Positions 13,001 to 26,100 of a stretch of 64,000 bases of DNA are shown one piece after another. The position numbers and the translations under genes are program-made. This DNA comes from Coriaria nepalensis (taxonomy: Eukaryota > Streptophyta > Magnoliopsida > Cucurbitales > Coriariaceae): positions 7,820,501-7,884,500 of the forward strand of contig CP114490.1 of NCBI GenBank assembly GCA_027186245.1, written 5' to 3'. Under the pieces are notes generated by a model. That model was not told the DNA's origin. It did no database searches and saw only the letters and a program-made list of their open reading frames with translations. Every line of letters begins with the position of its first letter. Within the stretch, counting starts at the first letter, position 1.

Positions 13001-14750
13001 TCGTTGCTTGAGGATGCTTCTACCGAAATACATGAGCTGGTCACAAAGCAATTACCACAACATCAAAACAGAGGTATTCCTAAACATACATATGAACCTG
13101 ACCTTTCTAGTAGAGTCAAATACCCCATGACTCATTATGTTTCTAACCATCGTCTATTAGAATCAAATCAGTCATTTGTATATCAATTCTCTACTGTATC
13201 TATTCCTAACAATGTGCAGGAAGCCTTATTTGATCCTAAATAGAAAGCTGCTATGAATGAAGAGATTAAATCTCTTCAACAAAACGACATACAAGAACTT
13301 GTTGATTGCGCACCCGGAAAAAAACTTGTTGGTTGTCGATGGATTTACACGGTTAAATATAAAGCAGATGGTACTATTGAAAGATTCAAAGCAAGGCCAG
13401 TGGTAAGAGGGTATACTTAGACCTATAGGATCGATTACATAGATACATTTGCACCTGTAGCTAAAATCAACACAGTTCATGTTCTATTGTCTCGAGCAGC
13501 AAATCTGAATTGGCCATTATAACAGTTCGATGTGAAGAATGCTTTTCTTCATGGCGAATTGTCTGAAGAAGTCTATATGGATATCCCTTCAGGTTGCATG
13601 GTACTAAAAAGGCATCAACAGAAGGTGTACAAATTAAAGAAGTCTTTATACGATTTGAAACAGTCTCCAAGAGCATGGTTTGAAAAATTTACAAAATTCA
13701 TGATAAATTTTGGTTACCATTAAAGCAATTCAAACCATACTTTATTCTTAAAGAAACAACATGGAAAGATCACTGCTTTCATTGTATATGTAGATGACAT
13801 GGTGGTTACAAGAAATGAGAAATAAGAAAGGAAGTCTCTACAAAATTACTTGTCAAACGAATTTGAGATGAAAGATTTAGGTCTTCTAAAGTTTTTCTTG
13901 GGATAGAGGTATCTCAAAATAATAAAGGGATATTTCTTTCTCAAAGAAAGTATGTGTTGGACTTGTTATATGAAATTGGTATGTCTGCATGTCAACCAGC
14001 TGATAAACCAGTAAAAGATGGCTTGAAGCTGTGTATTAAACCTAATCAGATTCTAGTTGATAAAAAAAAGATACTAAAGGCTCGTTGGGAGATTAATGTA
14101 CTTGGCTCATACAAGACATGACCTTGCCTATGCATTAAGTATTGTTAGGCAATTTATGCATAACCTTGGAGAGCAACACATGAAGGTTGTGTTCCGCATC
14201 TTGAGGTATCGAAAATCTTCACCAGGAAAGGGTTTTATTTACAAAAAATACAAAATACCAAAATGTGGAAACCTATACTGATGTTGACTGGGCTGAATCA
14301 ATAGATGATAGAATATCTACTTCAGATTATTTTACCTTTATAGGAGGAAATTTTATTACATAGAGAAGTAAAAAACAAAATATTGTTGCCCACTCGAGTG
14401 TAGAAGTAGAATATCGAGGCATGGCTCTCGGTCTTTGTGAAGCTTTATGGATCATACTTCTCTGGTAGGAGTTGGTATATCCACCAAAACAACCAATTCG
14501 CCTATATTGTGACAACAAAACAACGTGTGACATTGCTCATAATCTGGTTGAACATGATCTTACAAAGCATGTTGAGGTTGATATATTCTTTAGTAAGGAA
14601 AAAGTAGAAAACAAAACTTTCAAGTTGCCCAAAATTCGATCAGAAGATCAACTAGCCGATATCCTCACAAAAGTAGTTTAAAATCAAGTATTCACGAAGT
14701 TCCTATCAAGCTGAGTATACATGACATCTATGCACCAGCTTGAAAGAGAG

Positions 14751-14939
14751 TATTGAACTTTCTAAATTATTGATAATAAGAATTAGTTGTAATTAATAGT
14801 GGTAGGAGTTGGTTCTATTGACGGTGGTAGGTAAGAGTTACATTAATATTTGTAGTTATAAAATTAGTATAAATATCCCTCAAGTGATTAGAAATGAGAA
14901 AAAATGAAGAGAAAATGAAAAGCTTCTTCCATTTTAAAC
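14751..14939 (+). repeat. 3' LTR of the copia element
   Basis: It begins TATTGAAC just after a purine-rich stretch (GAAAGAGAG, the degenerate polypurine tract) and ends TTTTAAAC. It is the partner of the 5' remnant ending at 10018. Its right end directly joins opposite-strand LINE coding sequence. Confidence 0.7.
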
Positions 14940-14940
14940 C

Positions 14941-15950
14941 GAGAAGGCCAAAATAACATCACCCACATGGTGCCGAATGACCCCGTCACACGAAGATTTC
15001 TGCAAGGAGTGTTTCCAAGACCCGTTCGATATTAAGCTTGAACACCCCCCCCGAAGGCAGCTTCACCCACGAACAAACAATAGGTTGCCGTCTTGGGATA
15101 TCCAGGATCGAACAACCAAGGGGCTGCAATGTATTACACCCAAATGAAGAAGGTCGACTTTTACCTTTAACGAGACGACTCAAATCTACAGGCCACCCTC
15201 TTTTTTTTTTTTTAATCATAATCCGGTCTGCACTCATTGGGCTATCCTGGAAAGTCGCTCTATTCCAGGCTAACCACAGCTCCCAAACTAAGATGGAAGG
15301 AACCATAGACCCCACCAAGTGAAACAGAGAGCTAACCTTTAGAAGATGCCACCAAAGACGAAACCTATCAACGAACAGTTGGTGAAGAAATGAAATATTA
15401 AAATAAGCGCTAACCTGTTTCCACAATGAACGGGCTGTCGAGCTGTCAATGAAGAAATGGAAAGTGGACTCGCACTTGCCGTTAACTCAACAACGACAAG
15501 CGGATGGGTGATGGAAACCCATACAGTGCAGATTACTATTGACCGTAATATTGTCATTGAAAAGTTGCCAAGAGAACAACCTAATTTTCAGCGGAATATG
15601 GAGGTTCCTAAGAGATTGAAAATGGGGAAACATTTGCGCCTCTCCAATAAGGGCTTGCCCAGCTGATTTAATAGAAAACCGGCCATCTCAACTAGACAAC
15701 CAAACCATCACACCAGAATTTGGAGAGCAAACGGGCAAGGATTGCGAAATGTATTGCGCTTCCTCCTCCTCTAGCCCTGAACCAATCCACTCCTGATCCC
15801 GCAAACAATCCTGCACCGAACACAATGAATAAACCCCCGGGAAAAGATCAGCAAGAATGCCCCAACCCCAATCCTCATACCAGAACCAAACCAAACCACC
15901 GTCCCCCACTTTCCAGCGAAAAAGTCACAGAAAATCATCTTTAACAGTCA
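14941..15950 (-). mobile_element. LINE ORF2 relic (zf-RVT and RNase H parts)
   Basis: Read on the minus strand from 15950 down, this is the C-terminal part of a plant LINE polyprotein. First comes the segment after reverse transcriptase (GDGGLVWFWYEDWGWG, then LADLFPG). A zinc-binding RVT-like region follows (RFSIKSAG, then IPLKIRLFSWQLF, then ESTFHFF). Last is the start of an RNase H domain (LPSGGVFKLNIE, then GVIRHHVGDVI). Reading-frame changes and stops break it. Its 3' part is cut off at 14940 by the LTR of the copia element, so the copia element probably inserted into it. The missing LINE part is not recognisable left of 9880. Confidence 0.75.
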
Positions 15951-17142
15951 TCATATTCTTTTCCACAGCCTAGAACTCCCTCTACAATCCTCCCATAAAT
16001 AAGGGAGAAGGCCCTTTGTATATTTAGCATGCATGAAACGTCACCAAATTTCATCATACGTCAAGTATGAAAAATCTTGTATGATCATCAAATTCAATCT
16101 ACACTTTTAGTTCGATCTTGGTTTCGTGATCACCATTAGGAATAGTTTTGAACTTCGTAATACAAATAGATCAATTTTCCTCAGCGAAAATAACGTTTTG
16201 ATTTCATAAAAGTATTGGTCGATTAGTATTCTATGAAACTACGTACAAAACATATTTTTGGTATTTTAAAATTTATTTTTGAAGTTTAAAATTTAAAAAT
16301 AATTAAAACAACTACAAAAAGAAAATAAAACATAAAAATAATTAGTAAACGGAATACACTAAGATAAAAATGTATATTTTGGAATAAAATTTGTGTCACG
16401 TCCCCCAATAATTACATTCTTTAATTTTTCAAATAAAAAAACCGTAATGCATTACAAACGTGAAAGTTTCTACACCACGCTTTGGCATGCCGATGAAAAT
16501 CAAATTGATTTAGAGTACAATTTTATGTTTTGGATCAAACTGGGCAAATTTCATTTTCTTGTAAAATTCTAACAATTGACAGAAATGTATGACATTTACT
16601 TTTTTTCTCTCTATTTCACTTTGCATTTGTTAATTAATCAATATCTTTTGTTTATGCTCCTTCCTTCTTCGTTTCCATTACTTCCAACCTCTGCACAGCC
16701 CTGGTAAATCTCGAATCATATACCAAAATCAGGGGAGAGAAATCGATTCTCTAGCATCTCTTTCACGATCGTCATCGTTTAATACTTCTCTGTAAAGGAA
16801 CACAAATTGGAAGAACGATGATTTGCCCCAAGCAAGAACACAGTATTCTTGTAATGAAAACAAGCTGTAGTAAAATGTTTGTTGCATTCAATTTGGACCA
16901 TTTCATTCAAACTACGAAGATGAAAATACAGATAAAGCAAGTTTAGATTCAACTTAAGGAAACTGCAATACCATGTACAGATCTTGACAAGCAAATATGT
17001 TCATCATACGCTATTTAACAAACTAGTTACCACCAACCTAACATAATTACATCATCTACAGAATTTTCAGATCCATTTTTTTTCCCTTAATATGAGGCAC
17101 TATAATCAAGCACAAATTTCAATTCGACTCGATTTTACCTGA
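15951..17142. other. Intergenic DNA, including 3' flank of the acidic-protein gene
   Basis: No coding region is supported. The stretch is AT-rich. The last few hundred bases before 17142 are probably the 3' UTR of the minus-strand gene at 17143-17958. Confidence 0.4.
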
Positions 17143-17958
17143 TTAATAGCTATGCTTCAGTCCAAATCCGTGCTTGCCACGAACGCATCCAGGCTTTAGA
17201 AACAGAGAAGGCGACCTCTTCGTATTTATCATCTTCGGAAACTTCCTTTTCCCCGATTTCCTGATCCGCTGCCTCTCGAATTTACTGCTCACAGCCCAGG
17301 GCACAAGCTCGTCGTCTAAATCGAACTCATCCCCATCGTCCTCGTAATCCTCATATTTATCATTCTTGCTCCGATCTTCAGCATCCTTATAATGAAACAT
17401 GTACTTAAACTCCTGATCAAGATGATCGTGATCGGAGAGATCGTCTTTCTCCTCCAAACCCTCGTGATGGCGATCGCCATGTTCTGTAAGAGGTACACAA
17501 ACAGGAATCTCAGGCAAAACCGTATTCACAGGACGATACACCATTTCTTCTATAACGGCATTATCTTCGTATTCTTCGTCGATTTCATTAGTGTGGCGTT
17601 CGAAACCCTTGCGATGGTAATCGACGCGATTGCAATCGCGATCTTCTGTAACAGGTTCGTGAACAGTAATTTCAGGAAAAACTGAATTGATAGGACTATC
17701 AACCAAATCCTCACTTGCAACGTCATCATCGTCTTCTTGGCAGTCAATTTCATCAGCACTTTGCTGCTCTGCATTAGCATCAGAGACATCCACAAATTCC
17801 CAGTGCGAAAGACCTTCAGATTCCTCCAAGCCTTCGAAATCGAAAACGAAATCGTAATCAGAATCGAAAGCGATAACTAATTCATCCTGGATTCGGTCCG
17901 CCATGGATGATGATGACGATGATAAAGATAAAGATGATGGCCTGCTTATCTTTTCCAT
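17143..17958 (-). CDS. Acidic plant protein of unknown function
   Basis: This intronless frame encodes 271 residues. I do not recognise a named family, though the basic tail (KPGCVRGKHGFGLKH) looks like that of uncharacterised plant proteins. The N-terminus has a serine run (residues 8-18). The middle is strongly acidic, with clusters such as EDDDD, and the last 40 residues are basic (RQRIRKSGKRKFPKM). Residues 70-108 and 125-162 are a diverged internal repeat with cores SPINSVFPEI and RPVNTVLPEI, spaced about 54 residues. No signal peptide or membrane segment is visible. Translation may start at Met1 (17958) or at Met19 (MADRIQDELV, 17904), after the serine run. The acidic body and basic tail could suit a nuclear or chromatin-associated protein, but that is a guess. 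The frame is long and uninterrupted, and its composition is biased but protein-like. Confidence 0.75.
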   Translation of the reverse strand: MEKISRPSSLSLSSSSSSMADRIQDELVIAFDSDYDFVFDFEGLEESEGLSHWEFVDVSDANAEQQSADEIDCQEDDDDVASEDLVDSPINSVFPEITVHEPVTEDRDCNRVDYHRKGFERHTNEIDEEYEDNAVIEEMVYRPVNTVLPEIPVCVPLTEHGDRHHEGLEEKDDLSDHDHLDQEFKYMFHYKDAEDRSKNDKYEDYEDDGDEFDLDDELVPWAVSSKFERQRIRKSGKRKFPKMINTKRSPSLFLKPGCVRGKHGFGLKHSY

Positions 17959-18364
17959 TTCTTCAGACGGTGCTTTTTCTTCTTGGTTTTCTTCTTCAAT
18001 ATTTTTCAGAATAAATTAATGTGGACTACATAAATTAATAACTAAATCCCATAACTGCCAAGCAGAACTTGTGGTGCAAGCCACGTAGCCGCTCGGGTGA
18101 ATTGCTCGCGTGTCTTACCAAATAGAAAAACGCCGCGTGTATTTCATGGGGCCTCGGGTACAATCAAAACATCTTTTGCGCCAAACTTCAGTACTGTCTT
18201 TGGGCTCGCTTAGCTTGATTGAGTTATTTTTTTGGGCTTTCATTAATAAGATGGCCCATAAGTTTGTGTTTGGTCTGGGCTTTCCCTTAATTTTATTTTT
18301 TTTCCCTTTATTTCAATTCCTAATTTTTCTTCTATCAAAATAAGCTTGGGGTGGGGGTTAAGAA
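17959..18364. other. Upstream region of the acidic-protein gene
   Basis: This is the likely 5' UTR and promoter of the minus-strand gene ending at 17958. It contains pyrimidine- and purine-rich tracts near 17960-18005 and no coding region that I can support. Confidence 0.4.
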
Positions 18365-19010
18365 AAAACTGTTTAGCCGAACTGCGTTTGCAAACGCTTT
18401 ACCAAATGCTATCTAAAGCTAACAAATGATATTGTTTAGGTGGTAGTAGAGTTGAACATCTTCTTCATTATATTTTTTTTCCTTTTTTAGAATTCACGGT
18501 CAATTAATATTGAGGGGGGAAAAAAAAGTTGACCAAAATAACCAAAGTACCAAACTCCAAAAACCAGTGCACAAGGTCGGGGTCGGGTGGTTTGGTTTCT
18601 ATAAGCAAGTTGGTTAGAAGTCGAGTCGGAATCAGGCAGGTTAGTAGGGCTTCTTGGATTTGTGGTTACTTTGTGCATGCCTATCAATTACCTAGGTCCT
18701 ATAGACTGCTAAACAATTTTACGTTAACTTAACAAGGCAATGCAGAGGAAGCAAAATAGAAATAATGAGAAATTTTCCCTAACGCGGTTGAAAATGTAAG
18801 AATTGAAGATGTCATCATGCCTATAACAATCATCTCTTACTTCGACAAAAAGGGGGTTGACTGTCCTTGCCTATGAAAGTATGAACAAACTAAACACCAA
18901 TAATTTCCCTCCAAAAGTTAAAACTCTTACAACTTTCTTTTATTACACTGAATATCATACTCAACAAAAGAGAAGGCGGGTAAAGAAGAATGCTAAGTAA
19001 AGAGAAGATG
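18365..19010 (-). repeat. Inverted copy of the alpha-COP 3' flank
   Basis: Read on the minus strand, this segment follows the order of 6670-6995 downstream of alpha-COP. Shared landmarks are the TTGTTGAGTATGATATTC block, GCATGATGACATCTTC, ACATTTTCAACC followed by GTTAGGGAAAATTTC, and the 14-base palindrome GCGTTTGCAAACGC with its flanks. About 320 extra bases lie between the two matching blocks here. Identity looks near 90% or higher in the best parts. No alpha-COP coding sequence is present, so this is a duplicated flank, not a second gene. Confidence 0.8.
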
Positions 19011-20100
19011 GGCAAAAGAGAAGGTAAGTAAACTATAGATTTTTTCCTTAAATAATATGAGATGAATTCTAACAAGCTCTTATAAGTTATTATCAAACGA
19101 CGAGAGAATTGAGCTCTATAGTATCGAACTATATTATAAGTTGTTATAGGTAATTATGGAAAGTTTAATAGTTTTTGACTAATTTTTCTGTTCTTTTGAT
19201 GTTAATAGGTTTTTTAACTCTTATTTTCTATGTATCCCAAGGACTAAAATAGTATAAATCTAAAATTATGAGATTTAACTAACTCAAACCAAAAATAAAA
19301 ACACAAATAGAAAAGTAATAGGATTAAAATAATAATTTAATCTTCTTTTATAATGCCAGAAGTTACATTTAGATTTAGAATGTGAATGCAGGATGAATAT
19401 GTTTTCCCAAGATCCAATCTTAATATGTATAAATAATATACATGACACACGTGCTTTTTTGTTTTCTTTTGTGTTTTTTTTTTGTTTTTTTGTTTTTTGT
19501 TTGTCTTAATAGATCAATTATAAAATTAAATTGCTTTATAAGAAATTATGAACTTTTTATAAGCCTTACTTATATAAAATCTCAAAAACTTTTTTTTTCC
19601 TCGCATAATTCACAAGTTGAAACAGATTCACAAGCCAAAATAAGTATATGGACCGAAATTGGCTCACGGATCGATACTATCCCACAAGCTGGTATGACAT
19701 ATTTATGGCATATTACTATATTAATATTGTACCATATCCCTATTTTTAAATACGGGGCACGGGTACTAAATAAATTCGACATAGGCAAATTCATATCAAA
19801 TACAGTATGATACAAAGTATGATACAATTCATATCGTACCAAAGTCAGACCATACCAGACCAATAGCGTGAATAAGCTTTAGGTGTACATATGGACAACT
19901 GAATAGCGTGAATATTTCTAAAAAGGAGAGTAAATAAAAAAAAAGAGAAAAATAATGTGAATAGAGACACCATCAATAAAGGCAGGAAAAATAAACTAAA
20001 AAACAAAAAAAACACAGCAGTGGCGCTTAATTGCCGAGGAGGAAGGCATCATCCGTGAGGGTTCTGTGAAATTTAAGATCCATCTCTGAGCAATCTATCT
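19011..20100. other. Intergenic DNA before the V-ATPase gene
   Basis: This is AT-rich with several poly-T tracts (for example 19478-19500), and no gene is supported. The last ~150 bases, with AG-rich DNA near 20110-20130, are probably leader or promoter of VHA-a. Confidence 0.4.
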
Positions 20101-20158
20101 TTGGGTTCAGGGAGGGGAGAGAGAGGACTAAGGAATCTAATCGAACCGCCGGGAAACG

Positions 20159-23100
20159 ATGGGAGACGCCGCCCGCGGAGGGTGCTGTCCGCCGATGGAT
20201 CTCTTCCGGTCGGAGCCGATGCAGCTGATTCAGCTCATCATCCCAATCGAGTCTGCTCACCTCACCGTTTCCTACCTCGGCGACCTCGGTCTTCTTCAGT
20301 TCAAAGATGTGCGTACGAGCTTGTCTCCTTCCTCAATTCCCTTCTTTTATGTTTCAGTCTTGGTTTATGATTTTTGTACCTTTGTTTCTCCGTTAGGATG
20401 AACCCTAACTGACCTCTGTCTGTCTTGAATTCTTACAATTCTAGTTCAGTTTTTCTTGCTTCTTTCCTCTCAGGATGTAACTAGTCCGGGTGTTAAATTG
20501 AATTTCTCGTGTTATTTGTTTGATCGGGCTGGTTGTTGGGAAGGGTCTAAGGTGCTTAATTGGGATTTATTGTGAGATTATGCGTTCAAATTTTCTTCAG
20601 AGTCGTAATTGAGTGTTGTGTGAAGCATGTGAATGGGCTTCTCTAAGTTCCGATGCTGTTTTATGTCTGTTAATCTTTTAAAAACACCATGTTAACCTAT
20701 CATGGTGGGAGTTTGTAATTTTTGGTGAAAAAGTAATGAAGAACATATCTGGAAAAAAGACTATGATAAGCTGTGACCTATGATACAATCTTATTGAGAA
20801 TGAGAAGGATGTGAGGATGTAAGCATAAATGTGAGAAAGATCATATAGAGCTTCTCTTTTGAAGGAAAAAAAAAACACATCTTCTATTTACTTGCATATA
20901 AATAAGTTGTAATGTATCAGATTGCTGCTTCCAGTTTAACTTGGTCTGGTGGAAGCTGATTTGAATTTAGTTATCTGGGTTTAGCTGCTGGAGTTATCTT
21001 TTTCTTAATTATCGTTCAGTCATCTCTAGTATGTATTTGATATGAAATGAGAAAAAGAAGTGCCCACTACTGAGATTTCACTTAGAGCTAGCCTTCTTGA
21101 TCTCTCTGCATCCATATATTTATTTTCTTTTTCATTTTATTATCCTTCCCATTCATAATGTTTCTGTACTTACTATTTCTCTCAGCTCAATACAGAGAAA
21201 AGCCCATTTCAGCGAACTTATGCTGCTCAGGTGTGTCCCTCTTTCATATTAATTTGATATTTGATTCTTTATACTATGGCCAGTCTGCCACCACTTTTTG
21301 GGGACATTTTAGATATTAGAGAGTCAGAGGATATCCACTATACCCATCTGCTACTAGTTTTAAAATTTAGAATCCATTAACAATGTAAATGAGATATATG
21401 TATGTCTGTCCTTCTGTGGACTGACTAAATAAAATATATTTCTCATATTGGAACTCATGATACAGTAATCTGGTAATTGTCTGTCGTATTCAAAAAACCT
21501 GCAAGATGATGCTTTCCTTTTGCACTAGCCCTTATCTTTTGATCAATAATTGTATGCAACTTTAATTTATTAACTTTATGTGCTTGACATTCAATTTTAA
21601 ATGGAATACAGAATTTTTATGCTTTACTGGTGATCAGTATTCTGCTAAATGCTCATGGTCTTGAAATTCACTTTTAAATGAAATACACAATTTTTATACT
21701 TTACCGATCCTCAGTATTCGGCTAATTTGTTTTTTCCATTGTCTTTTTCCTACTTATGTATCTATTTATTTGTTGTCCTACAAAGATTAAAAAATGTGGA
21801 GAGATGGCTCGCAAATTGCGATTTTTCAAGGAGCAGATGTCAAAGGCTGGGTTAACCCCCAAAAGCTCCAAGACAGGTGTAGGAATCAGTGTGGATGATC
21901 TAGAGGTATACTAACATGCTAAACCTGTCAGTGAGTTTTTTCAGTGCTGTGTTGTTTTACCTTCTTTTGATGTGTTTAGGTCCAACTTGGTGAACTTGAG
22001 GCCGAGCTTATTGAAATAAATGCTAATGGTGACAAGTTGCAACGTTCTTACAATGAACTCAGAGAATATAAGCTTGTTCTGCAGAAGGTACAACTCTTCT
22101 GAAGATCTAACCATATATCATGTTGGCAGGTGTATTGCTTAAGACTTAGGTGTTTTGACCACACATGCTTTAGGCATGCTAATCCTGGTATTGGCAGCTT
22201 TTGCCAACAAAATTATTAAAGGTAAGGGATGCGAATGGTATGATGAAATTCTCCAGCTTGTAGGGAGAGTAGATTATGTGTCCTGATAGGATTTCTGATG
22301 TTACTGTCTTCGAAGCATGACAGATTTTGCTTATTGAAATGTCAAGGGTTTAATCAGCATGGCAAAGCTCATGCAAGCATTACTAATTGGCTCACAAGTG
22401 CTGCAGTTCTGGCCCCCCTAATATATTGGGGTCATGTAGGATGACGTAGATGGGGATGTGCAGTCAGAATCTAGAAAGATAGTCTTCACCGATCACTATG
22501 CCATTTACAAACTGACAGATATATTAGAATTGTTGATTCACATAAGATATCATTTTAATCCCCCAGCATTTTAATTATTTCTAGGTGTTTTTATTTCCTT
22601 GTGGTCTTGTTTCGATTCTTTCTTTAACAGGTAATGGTGTCGGCATCTTCGTTTTTTGTTTTTTTGTTTTTGCTCTTCTTTTTTTCTATTTTCAGGTGGG
22701 AGTTTTAGTTTAATGAATGAAGTTTATCGCCCCCCCCCCCCCCCCAACAACAAAATAAAGATACTAAGTTCAGATTTTCTCTTTTCAGGCTGGTGAATTT
22801 TTTCGAACTACTCAAAACAGTGCAATAGAGCTGCAGAGAGAATATGAATCACGTCGTATTGGTGAAGAATCCTTAGATACACCACTGTTGTTGGAACAAG
22901 TATGTCATTAAAGCTTTGTGTCTCAATGTTTTTGTTCCAACAGTAAAATCAGTTTTCGTTTAATTCTGTACTTTTTTCCCTGTTCTGCAGGAAACATCAA
23001 CTGATCCATCAAAGCAAGTTAAGCTAGGGTTTCTCACTGGCCTTGTTCCTAGGGACAAGTCGCTAGCATTTGAGCGGATTCTATTTCGGGCTACAAGGGG

Positions 23101-26100
23101 GAATATGTTTTTAAAGCAGGCTGAGGTTGAGGATCCTGTCACCGATCCTGTTTCTGGAGAGAAGGTACACTAACTCATTTTAGTTCTAACTTCGTAGGAA
23201 AATTCTGTGGACAATTGTCTTTTCAACCAATCAACTGCATGAGATTTAGAGCATTGTCTTAACAAGTCTGCCAAACCAGGTCACGCGTAGAACCACCTGG
23301 GTTTGAATATCTAGGATTGGATGGGAGTTATCTAAGATTAAGGATGACGATTAATTCATATTAGTTAATAGCTACTGACCACATGGGTTTGATCAAGACA
23401 TCACCTTAAGTTTGACGTGCCCATGGTGCTACATGACTAATTGCTTATTTGTGGACCCAAAGAAAAAATCATTTTGCATCAACATATTCATTACTTGCTT
23501 GCGAGATCAGAGATAAATGATATATAAGATCTATATAATTGCACCAAATTTATTCAATTATTTCTCTTTCAAACTACAAATTGTTTTTGAAAAAACAAAG
23601 AAAATGCTATTGCTCACTTCAATTCTACATTTGAATCTTTAATCCCTGTTATTGGGTGGCTATTATATTTAGGGATGGTGAAATTCGACACAAATTTTTT
23701 TTGTTTTTGTTTTGGTCTGTCATGAACCCATGTAACTCGAGTATATCCACTAAACTTGTTTAAATAAATGTGTTAAATACGTCAAGTTGACCTAAATATT
23801 TAGTTTGACAGTGAAGAGTAAAAGAAATATTTGATACTGATATCCATATTTCATTTTATCAATACACAATGTTAATTAATATGACTGCCAAAATATACAA
23901 TGTTGGTTAGTAAATAAACTGAGGCACCCACTGGTGGCCTTATGCCCTACATTTCCGATTTGGACCTACACCGACGGTTTTTCTGGCATTGTTGAAGGAA
24001 GAAGCACCCAATACATTCAAGAGGTTGCTGGAAAGTTGGAAATCTATCACCATGACTAGGCAAGAATTAATTGATCAAGTTGGAAATCACTAGGATAAAG
24101 TAGAGCACTCCACACCAAATTGAAATAACAAGATGAAAGAGTTGTGAGTCTCTTAACCAGTACACATTCAATCTGTGATGTGAATGAACATCAAAATCAA
24201 ATCATATAGGGTAGCTCATTGCAGAAGGTAAATTAGAAAGATCAGACAACTCTATTATGTGCTCTCACAACTAGAGGGTAACACAATCTGTTTACTGTGA
24301 TTTACGTAGCTGCCTTTTTGTCAGTTTCTTTCAACCTACATTGTAACATTGCTTGCAATATGGATGGAATACTGGGTCTTGTGCATATTCATGTATTTGA
24401 TCAAGTGATGCCCAAATGTAACTTGAAATTCCCCATGGGTTCTGTATCCTATGAATTCGCTTTCTAGTTGAAATGTGACAATGTTACACCTGGTCTTTGT
24501 CTCTACTCAATCACTGACATCTTTCCTTGTCATTGGCCAGTACATGGCATGTAGATTATATATGAACCTCAAGTTGGCAAGCTCAATCACATATCTCATC
24601 GTTTTATCTCAAGTATGTGTTTTTTTTTTTTGAGATGTTGTTTTACAGATTGAGAAAAATGTGTTTGTTGTTTTCTACTCTGGAGAAAGAGCAAAGAACA
24701 AATTTCTTAAAATATGCGAGGCTTTCGGGGCAAGTCGTTACCCTTTTCCTGAAGAACTAGGCAGGCAAGCACAAATGATTACTGAGGTACTATTTTTAAG
24801 AATAGATTTTCCTATCTTGTGGAAAAGCTGCTTCTAGTAGCTCCTGCTTATTTACATCTCTCTATCTCTTATCTATCTCTCTAGAGATGTCCTTCAGTCA
24901 GTCCTAAATTGTATCTTGCTATAATTTTGTTTTTTGTTTTGTTTTAATTTTTTAGTTTATTTTATGAACAACTTCAAATATGTTTCTATTGGTGCTGGGA
25001 ATAGTAAACCAAATTGAGAAGGAATAGTGTTATTCGTACTTTCCATTTCTAAATCAAGTGGGAGGTTGCTGGAAATTTGCAATTCATGCATCTTCAGTAA
25101 TTTCATATTCTTCATTTTCAAAGGTATCAGGAAGACTCTCAGAGCTGAAGACTACAGTAGATGTGGGAATGCTCCACCGGGAAAATTTGTTGCGCACTAT
25201 TGACGATAAGTTTGAGCAATGGAACCTTCTGGTATGTTATCAGTTACCGAGTTTTCTTGATTGTACCTTTTATGGAACATGGGCATTGATCCCTATCCTG
25301 GGTATGCTACTTAAGTTTTGTATATTGGTGTGCTTGTTCCAATTGCATGCAATCTTTTGACACTGTTTCTTTGGACTCTGTAAGGTGAAGAAAGAAAAAT
25401 CCATATACCATACCTTGAACATGCTCAGCCTTGATGTGACAAAAAAGTGTCTTGTCGCTGAGGGGTGGAGTCCTGTTTTTGCATCAAAACAGGTGACACT
25501 TCTCCCGTACAATTATTTGATGCTATGTTACACTGGATTGGATCTGACTCGTGATTGTGTGTATGAGCGAAATATTTCAATGAACTAGTAAACGTTTTCA
25601 AACTTGGTTTTATCAGATCCAAGACGCACTCCAGCGGGCAGCATTTGATTCCAACTCCCAGGTTGGATCCATTTTCCAAGTTCTACACACAACAGAGCCT
25701 CCACCTACCTTTTTCCGCACAAACAAATTCACTTCTTCTTTTCAAGAAATTGTTGATGCATATGGGTGAGTTACTCTGACATAATGTTAGCTCATGCATT
25801 ATTTATTAGTAATTAGGGAAAGATTGATATCAATGGAGAAAATATGCATGAGCTAAGGGCAATATAATGGAGCACTGTGTGAATTGAGGCACGTGTTTAT
25901 GAATCCTTAAATAGTGTTACAAGTTTTGTCAACAGATCAAATACCAAAGATTCAATCTCTTCAAGTCTGAAGTTCCAAGTAAACGCAAATCACACCAGCT
26001 ATATAATTCCCTTGCAAGAGTATTCTGTAATCATTGAGACATCGAGTAGCCTATAGTAGTTTGTGTATGCAATGAAATTTCGTGTACGGTAGATCACATG

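Larger units (their letters stand above)
9880..14939 (+). mobile_element. Decayed Ty1/copia LTR retrotransposon
   Basis: This is a full-length but inactive copia-type element of about 5 kb. The gene order is Gag, protease, integrase, reverse transcriptase, RNase H, which defines the copia class. The 5' LTR remnant is 9880-10018 and the 3' LTR is 14751-14939; they share a segment around GTGATTAGA. A primer-binding site (TGGTATCAAAGCC, complementary to initiator tRNA-Met) begins at 10020. Visible domains are Gag (10555-11100), a zinc knuckle (near 11250), protease (DTGATDHM near 11477), integrase (11886-12370), reverse transcriptase (13243-13810, with YVDDM) and RNase H (14096-14681). Stop codons and frameshifts break almost every domain, so it cannot encode a working polyprotein. 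The 3' end abuts a LINE relic on the other strand. Confidence 0.9.

Noticed and set aside
15038..15944. Plus-strand open frames across the LINE region
   Set aside because: They are shadows of the minus-strand LINE coding sequence. The minus strand carries the zf-RVT and RNase H motifs.
17316..17795. Plus- and minus-strand alternative frames in the acidic-protein gene
   Set aside because: They arise from the codon bias of the true frame and have no support of their own.
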